Assembly (NCBI GenBank): GCA_963794745.1
Contig: CAWCEZ010000009.1
Span: 372,001 to 436,000 of the forward strand
Reading direction: 5' to 3'
DNA length: 64,000 nucleotides
Source: Fen-671 sp963794745
GTDB lineage: Bacteria; Actinomycetota; Acidimicrobiia; Acidimicrobiales; Palsa-688
The notes beneath the pieces were generated by a model. The model made no database searches, was not told the origin of the DNA, and was given only the letters and a program-made list of their open reading frames with translations. Shown here piece after piece: positions 42,512 to 52,302 of the stretch. The translations under genes were made by a program, and so were the position numbers. Position 1 is the stretch's first letter. The number at the start of each line of letters is the position of its first letter.

Positions 42512-43516
42512 ATGACAGCGACCGAGTCCCCAAAGATCTTCACAGGTACGCACGGGCCTGATGACGGTGCCGGTGAAGGCACGCCTTGGCCCGGCGACGT
42601 CCCCCCCGACCAGGACGACACCTGGTACCCGCTGCGCGATGACCCTTGGCGCGCCAAGCGGATGGAGTACTTCATTGCCTTTCTCTGGGTGATCTCGGCG
42701 CTGTGCGGCGTCGGGCTCGCCATCGTCTATTGCACGGGTGGCCAAGCTCAGTACGAGGGCCTGTTCCTGCTCGTTGGGTTCGGCCTTCTCGGGATAGGCC
42801 TGTTGCTGTGGGCACGCAACCTGCTCCCCGGTCACGACGTCACAGCGAGCCGAGGCACCGACCATCGGACCTCGAGCCCCGAGGAACGAGCGGCCGTAGT
42901 GGAGTCGTTGTCAAGGGGGACCGACGCCATGATGGCCCGCCGGGGCTTCCTTGTGAAGAAGGTGCTCGTGCCGGTAGGTGGCATCTTCGGCCTCGCTGCG
43001 ATCTTCCCGCTCGCTTCGCTCGGCGACCGTCCTGGAAGGGCGCTCTACCACACCAAGTGGTACGCCGGTGCGAGGCTCGTGACAGAAGACAACGTCGCGC
43101 TCCACGTGGACGACATCATGGTCGACGGGCTCATGACGGTCTTCCCTGAGGGTTTCATTGACGACCCGACATCGCCGGTCGTCGTGCTCAATATCGGGGG
43201 CGACCCGCTGAAAGCGCGCCGGGGCCAGGCGGGCTTCGAGGTGGTCTCGGGCGCCAACGGCATCGTCGCTTTTTCCAAGATATGCACGCACGCGGGGTGT
43301 GCGGTCAGCTTGTTCAACGTCTTGTCGATGCAGTTGATCTGCCCTTGCCACCAATCGACGTTCAACATCCTGCAGGACGCTGCGCCTGTGTTCGGCCCGG
43401 CGCCGAGGCCGCTACCCCAACTGCCTCTGGGGGTCCGCCCGGACGGTTACCTGATCGCCCTGAGCGATTTCGTCGAGCCGATCGGCCCGGGCTTCTGGAA
43501 CAGGTCGGGGGACTGA
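42512..43516 (+). CDS. qcrA: Cytochrome bc1 complex Rieske iron-sulfur subunit
   Basis: This 334-residue actinobacterial Rieske protein has three predicted membrane helices (about residues 55-75, 80-97, 150-170) before a C-terminal 2Fe-2S domain with CTHAGC and CPCHQS. It starts 3 nt after the qcrC stop. Confidence 0.96.
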   Translation: MTATESPKIFTGTHGPDDGAGEGTPWPGDVPPDQDDTWYPLRDDPWRAKRMEYFIAFLWVISALCGVGLAIVYCTGGQAQYEGLFLLVGFGLLGIGLLLWARNLLPGHDVTASRGTDHRTSSPEERAAVVESLSRGTDAMMARRGFLVKKVLVPVGGIFGLAAIFPLASLGDRPGRALYHTKWYAGARLVTEDNVALHVDDIMVDGLMTVFPEGFIDDPTSPVVVLNIGGDPLKARRGQAGFEVVSGANGIVAFSKICTHAGCAVSLFNVLSMQLICPCHQSTFNILQDAAPVFGPAPRPLPQLPLGVRPDGYLIALSDFVEPIGPGFWNRSGD

Positions 43517-43520
43517 AGCT

Positions 43521-45059
43521 GTGAGCTCCGTCGCCGAACGTTCGGCTGCCCGCAAGAGGGCGCAGCGCGAAGAGCAGGCCCTGGACTGGGTGGACGACCG
43601 CCTCGGCTCTTCCAGTTGGGTCCGCTCCGCGCTCGACAAGATCTTCCCGGACCACTGGTCGTTCATGGTCGGCGAGATCGCCATGTACTGCTTCGTGCTG
43701 CTGATCGTGACGGGCATCTACTTGGCCCTGTTCTACAAGGCCTCCGACGCGATAGTGATCTACCACGGTCCTTATAAGCCGCTCGACGGCCAGTCGATGA
43801 CCGAGGCGTTCGCATCGACGCTCAATCTGTCGTTCAGTGTGCGAGCCGGGCTGGTGATGCGCCAGGCCCACCACTGGGCAGCGAATATTTTCATGGCTGC
43901 GGTTGCGTTCCACATGTGCCGGGTATTTTTCACGGGAGCGTTCCGCCGTCCTCGCGAGATCAACTGGGTCATTGGCGTCACGTTGTTGCTTGTGGCAATG
44001 CTCGAGGGTTTCTCCGGGTATTCCTTGCCCGACGACCTCCTCTCGGGTTCTGGTCTGCGAGTGGTTTTCTCAATTGTCCAATCGATCCCCCTTGTAGGGC
44101 CGTGGCTCGCTTTCAACGTATGGGGCGGGGCGTTCCCGGGCACCGAGTTCTTCCAGAGGCTGTTCGTCATCCACGAGTTCTTGTTCCCCTTACTCCTAGC
44201 GGGACTTCTCGGCGGTCATTTGGGGATCCTCTGGCACCAAAAGCACACGGACTTCGCCGGGCCCGGCAAGACCGAGCACAACATCGTCGGCAGCCGGCTT
44301 TGGCCTCAGTACATGATCAAGTCCACAGCCTTGCTCATGTTCATAGCGGCGGTCATCTTCGGTCTCGGGGGCCTCATCCAGATAAACCCGATCTGGGTTT
44401 ACGGCCCGTTCGAAGCAGCCCGGGCCAGCGCCGGCACTCAGCCCGACTGGTACGTCGGATGGCTCGACGGCGGCCTGCGGCTCTGGCCTCACTGGGAGTT
44501 CCGCAGCTTCGGCCACGAGATCCCCAACCCGTTCTTCCCAGGCATCGTCCTGCCCGGGATCGTCTTCAATGTGATCTACGCCTGGCCATGGATCGACAAG
44601 AAGCTGTTCGGCGACTACGAAGAGCACAACCTCCTCGACAGGCCGCGGGACAAGCCGCTGCGCACCGCGATCGGTGTAGCGGCGCTGCTGTTCTTCTTCG
44701 ACCTGACCCTCGCTAGTGCGACCGACCTGATCGGCAACGCCCTTCAGATGTCCTTCGAGCTTCTCATCGAGATCCTGCAGTACGGCTCGTTCATCGGCCC
44801 GATCGTGGGCGGCATCATCGCCTACCGGACATGCGTGCTGTTGAAGAACACCAATGCCCACCCGATCCAGCGGCCAGTCGGCGGGATCATGACCCGCGAC
44901 GCCCAGGGGGGATACCACACCATTGGCCACGAGGGCGATGGCCACGACGGGAACGGCCACGAGGGCAACGGCCATGGGGGCAACGGGCACGGGGGCAACG
45001 GCCACGACGGGGGAGCTGCCCTCGCTCCAGCGGCCGGCGCCCACTCGGGCGAAGACTAA
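43521..45059 (+). CDS. qcrB: Cytochrome bc1 complex cytochrome b subunit with His/Gly-rich tail
   Basis: This 512-residue cytochrome b carries the haem-b ligand histidines in QAHHWAANIF and in the FVIHEFLFPLLL/GGHLGILWHQKH helix. The Qo-site motif is QPDWYVGW, the actinobacterial PDWY form. The last about 45 residues are an unusual hydrophilic tail with about eight GHxG(N/D)G-type repeats, rich in His, Gly and Asn. GTG start at 43521. Its stop overlaps the convergent aldo/keto reductase gene by 2 nt. Confidence 0.95.
   Translation: MSSVAERSAARKRAQREEQALDWVDDRLGSSSWVRSALDKIFPDHWSFMVGEIAMYCFVLLIVTGIYLALFYKASDAIVIYHGPYKPLDGQSMTEAFASTLNLSFSVRAGLVMRQAHHWAANIFMAAVAFHMCRVFFTGAFRRPREINWVIGVTLLLVAMLEGFSGYSLPDDLLSGSGLRVVFSIVQSIPLVGPWLAFNVWGGAFPGTEFFQRLFVIHEFLFPLLLAGLLGGHLGILWHQKHTDFAGPGKTEHNIVGSRLWPQYMIKSTALLMFIAAVIFGLGGLIQINPIWVYGPFEAARASAGTQPDWYVGWLDGGLRLWPHWEFRSFGHEIPNPFFPGIVLPGIVFNVIYAWPWIDKKLFGDYEEHNLLDRPRDKPLRTAIGVAALLFFFDLTLASATDLIGNALQMSFELLIEILQYGSFIGPIVGGIIAYRTCVLLKNTNAHPIQRPVGGIMTRDAQGGYHTIGHEGDGHDGNGHEGNGHGGNGHGGNGHDGGAALAPAAGAHSGED
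44926..45015 (+). repeat. Imperfect 15-bp-type repeats encoding the QcrB His/Gly tail
   Basis: Repeats of the form GGCCACGANGGCAAC run through the 3' end of qcrB and encode the GHEGNG-like tail. The copies vary in third positions, so the protein sequence appears more conserved than the DNA. The tail may bind metal ions; this is inference. Confidence 0.6.
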
Positions 45060-45844
45060 GCCGCCCGGGAAAGCCCGTCGAGCAAGGCGACCTCGTCGGG
45101 CGTCAGGGACCACCCCCACAAGTCGAAGTTCTCTTCGATCCGCTTCGGGTTGGACGATCTCGGTATGACCACAACTCGGTGCTCGATGTGCCACCGCAGC
45201 ACTACCTGGGCCGGGGTCACGTCGTGTTGGCGGGCCACTTCGACCAGGCGCGGATCGTCCAAAGTTGTTGCGCGCAAGGGGCTGTAACCCTCGAGGACGA
45301 CCCCGCGTGCCGTGCATTCATCGGCGAAGACCGGGTCGTAAATAGCCGGGCCCCATCTCACCTGGTTCACCGCGGGGGCGTCGCCCGTTGCCTGGGTGAG
45401 CTCGTCAACCTGGTCCGTCGAGTAGTTGCTCACCCCGGCGGCGCGCGTCTTGCCGAGCTCGCGCTGAGCGAGCACCTGCTCCCAGGCTTTTGGGCTCGCC
45501 CGCCCGCCGGGCGGCCAGTGGATAAGCCACAGGTCGACGTAGTCGGTGCCCAGGCGCCGCAAGCTCGCCTCGATCGCCTGGTCCGGGTGGTCGGCGTCGT
45601 CCTGGAGAAGCTTGGTCGTGAGGAAGATCTCTTCCCTGCTGAGCCCGCTGTCGCGCATTGCCTTGCCGACTTCGGCCTCGTTGCCGTACATGGTGGCGGT
45701 GTCGATGTGGCGGTAACCGGTGGCGAGGGCGTGCAGCGTTGCCTCGTAACTGGGCCGGCCCGAAAGGCGCCACGTACCGAAGCCAAGTAGCGGGATAGCG
45801 CCGTCCGGGCGGAGCGTGACAGCTTCTTGACCGGGCAACCTCAT
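45056..45844 (-). CDS. Aldo/keto reductase
   Basis: This 262-residue (beta/alpha)8 NADPH-dependent oxidoreductase is close to the AKR5/2,5-diketo-D-gluconate reductase group. The catalytic tetrad is visible: Asp and Tyr in DTATMYGNE, Lys in TTKLLQD, His in LIHWPPGG. The IPRSSNPKRIEEN segment binds the NADPH phosphate. A -10-like GATAAT (45855-45850) is 5 nt from the ATG with no Shine-Dalgarno sequence, suggesting a leaderless mRNA. It is divergent from glgC. Confidence 0.92.
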   Translation of the reverse strand: MRLPGQEAVTLRPDGAIPLLGFGTWRLSGRPSYEATLHALATGYRHIDTATMYGNEAEVGKAMRDSGLSREEIFLTTKLLQDDADHPDQAIEASLRRLGTDYVDLWLIHWPPGGRASPKAWEQVLAQRELGKTRAAGVSNYSTDQVDELTQATGDAPAVNQVRWGPAIYDPVFADECTARGVVLEGYSPLRATTLDDPRLVEVARQHDVTPAQVVLRWHIEHRVVVIPRSSNPKRIEENFDLWGWSLTPDEVALLDGLSRAA

Positions 45845-45911
45845 GGTCCATTATCGCCTGATTATCCAAAAGAGGCTCGTCGCGTGCCCTTGGCACAGGT
45901 AGCGTGTCGTT

Positions 45912-47138
45912 GTGGCGCGAGTGCTGTCCATAGTCCTCGCAGGAGGAGAAGGTAAACGCCTTCTCCCGCTAACCCTCGACCGCGCAAAGCCGGCGGTGCC
46001 CTTCGGCGGCCACTACCGCCTGATCGACTTCGCGCTGTCCAATCTGGCCAACGCGGGGCTGTTGAAGGTCGTTGTCCTGACCCAGTACAAAAGCCACAGC
46101 CTCGACCTGCACATCACGCGTACGTGGCGCCTCTCCACGCTCCTCGGCTCCTACGTGACCCCGGTCCCGGCCCAGATGCGCCGGGGGCCATGGTGGTTCT
46201 CCGGTTCAGCCGACGCCATCTATCAAAACCTCAACATCGTCGGCGACGAGCGCCCCGACTATGTCCTTGTGTTCGGCGCGGACCACATTTACCGGATGGA
46301 CCCGCGCCAGATGCTCGAGCAGCACATCGCGACGGGTGCTGCCGCCACGGTCGCCGCGATAAGGGTGCCGCCGGCGCACGCCAAGGGCTTCGGTGTGATG
46401 GAGCCGGGCAAGGGGACCCTGATCGGCCAGTTCATCGAAAAGCCGCCCGACCCAGTGGCTCTCGCGGCTGGGCGCCCGCATCTTTTTGCTTCGATGGGCA
46501 ATTACATTTTCAACGCGAATGCTCTAAGTGATGCGTTGCGCGAGGACGCCCAGGACGCCAATAGCCGCCATGACATGGGTCGCGACATTGTCCCGCGCTT
46601 CGTTGAAAGCGGCGACGCGCACTTCTACGATTTCCATGAGAACGACGTCCCGGGCTGCACGGACCTCGACCACGCTTACTGGCGTGATGTCGGCACCCTT
46701 GACAGCTATTACGAAGCGAGCATGGATCTCGTTGCGGTACGACCTATTTTCAACCTCTACAACACCGAGTGGCCGATTTATACGAGCGCTCCCCAATTGC
46801 CGCCTGCAAAATTCGTGTTCGAAGAGCCAGGTCGCGCAGGGCTTGCCTACAATTCGATCGTGTCCGGGGGGACCATAATTTCTGGCGGGACGGTGCGGGG
46901 TTCTGTCATCTCACCGGGCGTTGTCGTGCAACAGGGCGCCCTGGTGGAGGGCTCAGTCCTGATGGACAATGTCCGCATTGGTGAGGGCGCGGTCGTGCGG
47001 CGGGCCATCATCGACAAAAACGTAACGGTTGAACCTGGCGCTCGGGTGGGCGTGGACCCCGAGATCGACGCCAGCCGCTTCACCATCTCTGCGAGAGGCA
47101 TCGTCGTAATTGGTAAGGGCGAAAAGGTCGTCGGTTGA
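45912..47138 (+). CDS. glgC: Glucose-1-phosphate adenylyltransferase
   Basis: This 408-residue enzyme makes ADP-glucose for glycogen or maltosyl transfer. The nucleotidyl-transferase signature is LAGGEGKRLLPLTLDRAKPAVPFGG; GADHIYRMD holds the catalytic Asp; FIEKPPDP binds glucose-1-phosphate; and a C-terminal left-handed beta-helix (SVISPGVVVQQGALVEGSVLMDN) is the regulatory part. GTG start at 45912 with TAGCGT 6 nt upstream (leaderless type). It overlaps glgA by 4 nt. Confidence 0.95.
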   Translation: MARVLSIVLAGGEGKRLLPLTLDRAKPAVPFGGHYRLIDFALSNLANAGLLKVVVLTQYKSHSLDLHITRTWRLSTLLGSYVTPVPAQMRRGPWWFSGSADAIYQNLNIVGDERPDYVLVFGADHIYRMDPRQMLEQHIATGAAATVAAIRVPPAHAKGFGVMEPGKGTLIGQFIEKPPDPVALAAGRPHLFASMGNYIFNANALSDALREDAQDANSRHDMGRDIVPRFVESGDAHFYDFHENDVPGCTDLDHAYWRDVGTLDSYYEASMDLVAVRPIFNLYNTEWPIYTSAPQLPPAKFVFEEPGRAGLAYNSIVSGGTIISGGTVRGSVISPGVVVQQGALVEGSVLMDNVRIGEGAVVRRAIIDKNVTVEPGARVGVDPEIDASRFTISARGIVVIGKGEKVVG

Positions 47139-48334
47139 CCCGTGTTGCCCTTCTTACAAAGGAGTACCCGCCGGAGGTATACGGGGGGGCCGGGGTGCAC
47201 GTGGAGAACCTGTCCCGAGAGCTCGCAAAGCTGCTCGATGTGGGCGTCTACTGCTTTGGGGCTCCCCGTGATGACCCGCTGGTGGCGGGCGCGTACGAGC
47301 CCTGGGATGCTCTCGCCAAAGACGGCAAAGGGACGGCGCTGCGCGCGCTATCGGCCGACCTCTGCATGGCCTTCGACGTTGCGGCCGCCGACGTAGCCCA
47401 CAGCCACACCTGGTACACCAACTTCGCGGGCTACCTGGCGCACGTCCTGTACGACGTGCCGCACGTGATGACCTCGCACAGCCTGGAGCCGTTGCGCCCT
47501 TGGAAGGCCGAGCAGCTCGGCGCCGGCTACCGGCTGTCGAGCTGGGTGGAGCGCACCGCCATCGAAAGCGCCGATGCGGTGATCGCCGTGTCCAGGGCCA
47601 TGCGTGACGACGTCCTGCGGGTGTACCCGGCAGTGGACGCCGCCAAGGTGAAGGTCGTCCACAATGGCATCGACACCGACGAGTTCTTCCCGGACCCCGC
47701 GACCGATGCCCTGGAGAGCCAGGACATCGACCCTGATGCCCCATATGTCCTGTTCGTGGGGCGGGTCACTAGGCAAAAGGGCATCACCTACCTCCTCGAG
47801 GCCGCCAAGGCCTTCGACCCGGCCGCTCAGGTCGTATTTTGCGTGGGGGCCCCCGACACGCCCGAGATCGAACGGGAAGTGCGAGGGCAGGTGTCCGAGC
47901 TGGCTGAGCAACGCAAAGGGGTCTTCTGGCTCGAAGAAATGGTGCCCCGACCAGCGCTCGTGCAAATCATCAGCCATGCCAGCGTGTTTGTCTGCCCGTC
48001 GATCTACGAGCCCTTCGGGTTGATAAACGTCGAGGCTATGGCCTGTGCCGTACCGGTCGTGGCAAGTGCAGTAGGCGGTGTGCCCGAGATCGTTGTTGAC
48101 GGCGAGACCGGCTTCCTGGTGCCGTTCGTACCTAGTGGGGACGCCTTTGGCACGCCGGCAGCGCCAGAAACGTTCTCGGCAGAGATCGCGGAGCGGGTCA
48201 ACCTTCTGCTGTCATCGCCCGAGTTGGCCAGGGCGTTCGGCGCCGCCGGGCGCGAACGGGCGCTCGCCGAGTTCACTTGGAAGGCGGTGGCTCGCCAGAC
48301 GGTCGAGGTATACGACCAGGTCACAGGCGAGTAG
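47135..48334 (+). CDS. glgA: Glycogen synthase / alpha-maltose-1-phosphate synthase (GT4)
   Basis: This 399-residue GT-B glycosyltransferase has KEYPPEVYGGAGVHVENLSREL at the start, FVGRVTRQKGITYLLEAA (UDP/ADP binding) and the EPFGLINVEAMACAVPVVAS E-x7-E motif. Its length and GT4 membership match the actinobacterial GlgA/GlgM type, which in mycobacteria uses ADP-glucose to make maltose-1-phosphate. The start is a TTG overlapping the glgC stop (TTGA), so the two are coupled and use the same ADP-glucose pool. Confidence 0.92.
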   Translation: MTRVALLTKEYPPEVYGGAGVHVENLSRELAKLLDVGVYCFGAPRDDPLVAGAYEPWDALAKDGKGTALRALSADLCMAFDVAAADVAHSHTWYTNFAGYLAHVLYDVPHVMTSHSLEPLRPWKAEQLGAGYRLSSWVERTAIESADAVIAVSRAMRDDVLRVYPAVDAAKVKVVHNGIDTDEFFPDPATDALESQDIDPDAPYVLFVGRVTRQKGITYLLEAAKAFDPAAQVVFCVGAPDTPEIEREVRGQVSELAEQRKGVFWLEEMVPRPALVQIISHASVFVCPSIYEPFGLINVEAMACAVPVVASAVGGVPEIVVDGETGFLVPFVPSGDAFGTPAAPETFSAEIAERVNLLLSSPELARAFGAAGRERALAEFTWKAVARQTVEVYDQVTGE

Positions 48335-48408
48335 ACTGTAATCAGGGGATTTGGCAGCTATGCTCGATTAGTGCCCATTGTGGGATCTAAAGCAGGCACA
48401 CCAAACTT

Positions 48409-49098
48409 ATGATCCGTTTCAACCAAGTCACCAAGACATACAAAGGGACCGTGGCCGCTTTACGCGAGGTCTCGGTGGATATCAAGCGCGGCGAGTTCGT
48501 CTTCATTGTCGGGCCATCTGGGTCTGGCAAGACTACGTTTCTGCGGCTTGTGACAAAAGAAGAGCGCGCTGACTCGGGTGAGATTTGGGTAGCCGGTAAG
48601 GAAGTTGGTTCGCTCGCCCCTTGGAAAGTGCCCTACTTGCGCCGCAACATCGGCTGCATCTTCCAGGATTACCGGCTGCTGCCAGAGCGCACGGTTTACG
48701 AAAATGTTGCATTTGCACTAGAGGTGATCGGGCGTTCCAGAAGTTTCGTGCGTTCTCAGGTCCCCCAAATCCTCGAGCTCGTCGGTTTGGGCAAGAAGAT
48801 GGACAGTCGTCCCAATGAGCTGTCTGGTGGCGAACAGCAGCGTGTTGCGGTGGCACGGGCGTTCGTCAACCGCCCCCTAATACTGCTCGCTGACGAGCCG
48901 ACAGGGAACCTTGACCCAGGGACCACGGCTGGGATAATGCGGCTTCTCGAGCGGATCAACCTCTATGGCACCACGGTCGTCATGGCGACCCACCAGCAGG
49001 ATGTCGTCGACGCAATGCGCAAGAGGGTCATCGAGCTGGACCGCGGCAATGTTGTGCGCGACCAGGCACGAGGCGTCTACGGCATGGTCGACGCCTAG
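48409..49098 (+). CDS. ftsE: Cell division ATP-binding protein FtsE
   Basis: This 229-residue ABC ATPase has Walker A GPSGSGKTT, Q-loop IFQDYRLLPERTVYENV, signature LSGGEQQRVAVARA and Walker B LILLADEPTGNLD. With FtsX it activates peptidoglycan hydrolases (RipC-type in actinobacteria) at the septum. It is separated from ftsX by 37 nt containing GATAGGAAAAGGGG. Confidence 0.95.
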   Translation: MIRFNQVTKTYKGTVAALREVSVDIKRGEFVFIVGPSGSGKTTFLRLVTKEERADSGEIWVAGKEVGSLAPWKVPYLRRNIGCIFQDYRLLPERTVYENVAFALEVIGRSRSFVRSQVPQILELVGLGKKMDSRPNELSGGEQQRVAVARAFVNRPLILLADEPTGNLDPGTTAGIMRLLERINLYGTTVVMATHQQDVVDAMRKRVIELDRGNVVRDQARGVYGMVDA

Positions 49099-49135
49099 GC
49101 CCGGCGGGGCTGCGAGATAGGAAAAGGGGCAACCG

Positions 49136-50029
49136 ATGACGATGGCGAGCCCGTACGTGCTGCGCGAGACGGGGGGCAACCTTCTCCGCAACGTGGTCAT
49201 GACCGTTGCTGCGATCGTAACGATGGCCGTATCGCTCACCGCCCTCGGTGGCGTCCTGATCATGCGCCAGGCGGTCAACACGGCGACTGTCCAGTGGCAG
49301 GGCGGCGTCGAAATGATCATCTTCATGGAGCCGCGCGCCAGCGCCCAGGAGATAGCCGCTATCAACCACGAGCTTGGTGGTATGACGCCAACGCAGATCA
49401 AGAGCTGTCGATTTCTCGACAAGGACCAGGCCTGGGCGGAGTTCAAGGACCTGTTCAACGGCCAACCTGAGCTGATCAAGGAAATGACGGCGTCGGCGAT
49501 GCCGACCTCGTTCCAATGCGTGCCGGCGAAGGCGCAGAGCATCACGCAGCTGGCCAGCGAGTTCTCCAGCCAACCGGGCGTTTACCACGTCGGTTACCCG
49601 GGACAGATAATCAGCGAAACCCTCGCCCACTTCTCCGCCCTGCGCACGGTGGCCCTGATCGTGGCCGGCGGGGTGATGCTGGGGGCGATCGCGCTCGTGG
49701 TGAACACGATCCAACTGGCGATCTTTGCCCGACGGCGCGAAGTGGCGGTGATGAAGCTCGTCGGGGCGACCAACTGGTTCATCCGGGTGCCCTTCATGCT
49801 GGAAGGCCTCGTAGAGGGGCTCCTCGGAGCCGTTATAGCCTTCCTCATCACCTACTTCGCACGGGCTACCTTCGCCTCGTTCACGGGCAGTAACCCGATC
49901 GACGTGAACCAACCCCTCTACGTCAGCTCTCACGCGGCGTTACTGACCGGGTTGTTCATCGTGGTCGTTGGCGCTCTCGTCGGGGCGCTGGGCTCGGGGT
50001 TCGCGGTGAGGCGCTTCCTGTCGGTTTGA
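49136..50029 (+). CDS. ftsX: Cell division permease-like protein FtsX
   Basis: This 297-residue protein has one N-terminal membrane helix (about 22-44), an extracellular loop of about 120 residues with two cysteines (KSCRFLDKD and SFQCVPAK) that may form the disulfide seen in actinobacterial FtsX, and three C-terminal helices. RRREVAVMKLVGATNWFIRVPFMLEG is the family motif. The usual downstream smpB is absent; GH15 follows. Confidence 0.94.
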   Translation: MTMASPYVLRETGGNLLRNVVMTVAAIVTMAVSLTALGGVLIMRQAVNTATVQWQGGVEMIIFMEPRASAQEIAAINHELGGMTPTQIKSCRFLDKDQAWAEFKDLFNGQPELIKEMTASAMPTSFQCVPAKAQSITQLASEFSSQPGVYHVGYPGQIISETLAHFSALRTVALIVAGGVMLGAIALVVNTIQLAIFARRREVAVMKLVGATNWFIRVPFMLEGLVEGLLGAVIAFLITYFARATFASFTGSNPIDVNQPLYVSSHAALLTGLFIVVVGALVGALGSGFAVRRFLSV

Positions 50030-50100
50030 CCTCGGCAACGGGCAGAGATCTGTCCCTAGGCGCTCCCTGCGCTGGTCGGGGCACCGTATGATGTGGCGAC

Positions 50101-51892
50101 GTGAGCCAGAAGATCGAAGACTATGCCCTCATCGGCGACACTCATACCGCTGCGCTTGTAGGCCGTGACGGTTCGGTCGACTGGTTGTGCGTGCCGCGCT
50201 TCGACTCGGCGGCATGTTTCGCCGCACTGCTAGGTAGTGGCGAGCATGGACGATGGCTGCTGGCACCGAAGGAGGCAGGACCAGCCACCCGGCGCAGTTA
50301 CAGGGGTAGCGCCCTCGTGCTCGACCAGGAGTGGGACACCCCGGGCGGGACCGTCCGAGTTACCGATTTCATGCCGCTTCGCCACCATCGGCCGAGGGTG
50401 TTCCGGCTCGTGGAGGGCCTGAGAGGTACCGTCGAGATGGTCACAGAGGTCGTGGTCCGCTTCGAGTACGGCTCTCAGGTCCCCTGGGTGGTCCAGACCG
50501 AGCACGGTATCCGCGCAGTGGCCGGCCCTGACGCGATCGAGCTGGAAAGCCCGGTGGAACTGAAGGGCGCGGACATGCGCCACACAGGGTTCTTCACAGT
50601 TAAGGAGGGTGACCAGCTCCGTTTCACGCTCGCCTGGGCGCCTAGTCTTCGAGGAGCGCGCCAGGGACCTGGACTTCGACACAGCTCTGGCCGACACACT
50701 GTCCTATTGGGACGATTGGGCGAGCAGGCTCAACGAAGTGCACGGCGACTGGGAGACCATGGTGCAGCGCTCCCTCGTGACCCTGAAGGCACTCACATAC
50801 GCGCCGACGGGCGGCATCGTTGCGGCCCCGACGACCTCCCTGCCCGAGGCCCTCGGCGGCCCCCGCAACTGGGATTACCGCTACTGCTGGGTCAGGGATG
50901 CCACGCTCACCCTTAACGGCCTTATCGAAGCTGGTTGCCGGGACGAGGCCGAGGCATGGCTTTGGTGGATCGTCAGGGCGGCAGCCGGCAACCCGGCCCA
51001 GCTCCAGGTCATGTACGGGGTAGCGGGCGAGCGCCGCCTCCCCGAGCTCGAGCTCGATTGGCTACCCGGCTACGAGTCCTCGGTCCCCGTGCGGGTGGGT
51101 AACGCAGCGTCCCTCCAGTTCCAGCTCGATGTGTATGGCGAGCTGATGGAAGCCGTTCACCAAGCGCGCTCTCACGGGATTTCCGCGGCCGGCGCCATCT
51201 GGGATCTCCAGCGGGCGATCATCGAGTTTGTATCGGCCCACTGGGACGAGCCCGACCAGGGCATTTGGGAGCTGAGAGGGCCGCCTCAGCCCCTCGTCTA
51301 CTCGCGGTGATGGCCTGGGTGGCCTTGGACCGGGCCGTCAAAGCAGTCGAATTGCATGGCCTGGACGGTCCCGTCGACGACTGGCGCAAGCTGCGTGACG
51401 TCATCCATGAGCAGGTCTGTACGCAGGGCTACAACCCCGAGCTGCGCTCGTTCACGCAGGCCTATGGCTCCAAGGAGCTCGACGCCAGCCTGCTGCTCGT
51501 CCCCGCCGTCGGCTTCTTGCCGGTCGATGACGAGCGAGTGGTCGGCACGATAGACGCGGTGAAACGGGACCTGATGGTGAACGGGTTCGTAGCCAGGTAC
51601 AACAACGGCTCTGGTGTGGACGGCCTGGCCGGGGGTGAGGCCACGTTCCTGCCGTGCAGCCTCTGGCTGGTTTCGTGCTTGGCGCGCCTTGGCCGCGTTG
51701 ACGAAGCACGCGAGCTATTCGAACGAGTGGCCGCCGTGGCCAACGACGTCGGGTTGTTCTCCGAGGAGTACGACACCGCAAGCAAGCGCCTTGTGGGCAA
51801 TTTCCCGCAGGCCTTCACCCACGTCGGGTTTATCAACGCCGCCCGCCTGCTGGCCGAGGCGGTACAAGCCCAGGACATCGACCGCTACCTAA
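50101..51892 (+). CDS. GH15 glucoamylase/trehalase-type glycosidase (two or three frameshifts)
   Basis: Family 15 glycoside hydrolases (glucan 1,4-alpha-glucosidase, or trehalase in mycobacteria) have an N-terminal beta-sandwich and an (alpha/alpha)6 barrel. Motifs: IEDYALIGDTHTAALVGRDGSVDWLCVPRFDS, GGPRNWDYRYCWVRDATLTL, IWELRGPPQ with the catalytic Glu, and VGNFPQAFTHVGFINAA. Frame changes at about 50642 (one extra base) and about 51308 (one missing, VYSR|VMAWVALDRA) are clear. The end at 51892 assumes a third small shift near 51880; otherwise the frame runs into the opposite-strand STAS gene. Read this way the protein is about 597 residues, typical. TATGAT lies 8 nt before the GTG start. 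Confidence 0.85.
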
Positions 51893-51936
51893 GCAGGCCA
51901 CCACCTAGGTATCGCGGCGGCCTTCGTGCTTGGGCG

Positions 51937-52302
51937 CTAAGCGGCCTGGCGGGCAGGTTGCGCCAACGTCGGGTGAGTGAGGTACGCGTGAGCTTCCTGG
52001 ACGGTCTCGACGATTGTCACGACCCGGGGTATGCCGACCAATTGGAGGACCCTGCGCACAGACGGCCTGGCAGCGCAGATGACCGCTCCGCCACGCCGGT
52101 CGCGGATCCGCCGAACGGTGCCGATGAGCGCGCCGAGCCCTGCCGCATCGACGAAAGGAACGCCCGAAAGCTCGAAGATGACCCTCTTTTTCTTGGCCAA
52201 GTGGGCGACGGCTTCCCGGAACTCAGCAATGCTCGAGTGGTCGAGGTCTCCGGCCACGTGGCACACAACGCTCGCTTCAGTTTCGTCACAACGGACTCTC
52301 AC
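51937..52302 (-). CDS. STAS-domain anti-sigma-factor antagonist-like protein
   Basis: This 121-residue single STAS domain has CHVAGDLDHSSIAEFREAV, then VIFELSGVPFVDAAGLGALIG. In SpoIIAA/RsbV proteins the position after the conserved Asp holds a phosphorylatable Ser/Thr; here it is Ala (VDAAGLG). GTG 52302 is chosen because AAAGGAG stands 6 nt upstream. No anti-sigma kinase gene adjoins. Partner-switching by phosphorylation would not be possible at the usual residue. Confidence 0.85.
   Translation of the reverse strand: MRVRCDETEASVVCHVAGDLDHSSIAEFREAVAHLAKKKRVIFELSGVPFVDAAGLGALIGTVRRIRDRRGGAVICAARPSVRRVLQLVGIPRVVTIVETVQEAHAYLTHPTLAQPARQAA

Noticed and set aside
41519..42865. Minus-strand ORF of 448 codons
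   Set aside because: It is antisense to ctaE, qcrC and qcrA, which carry diagnostic motifs.
44196..45317. Minus-strand ORF of 373 codons and the plus-strand ORF at 44831-45790
   Set aside because: These are shadows of qcrB and of the aldo/keto reductase gene respectively; neither shows a family motif.
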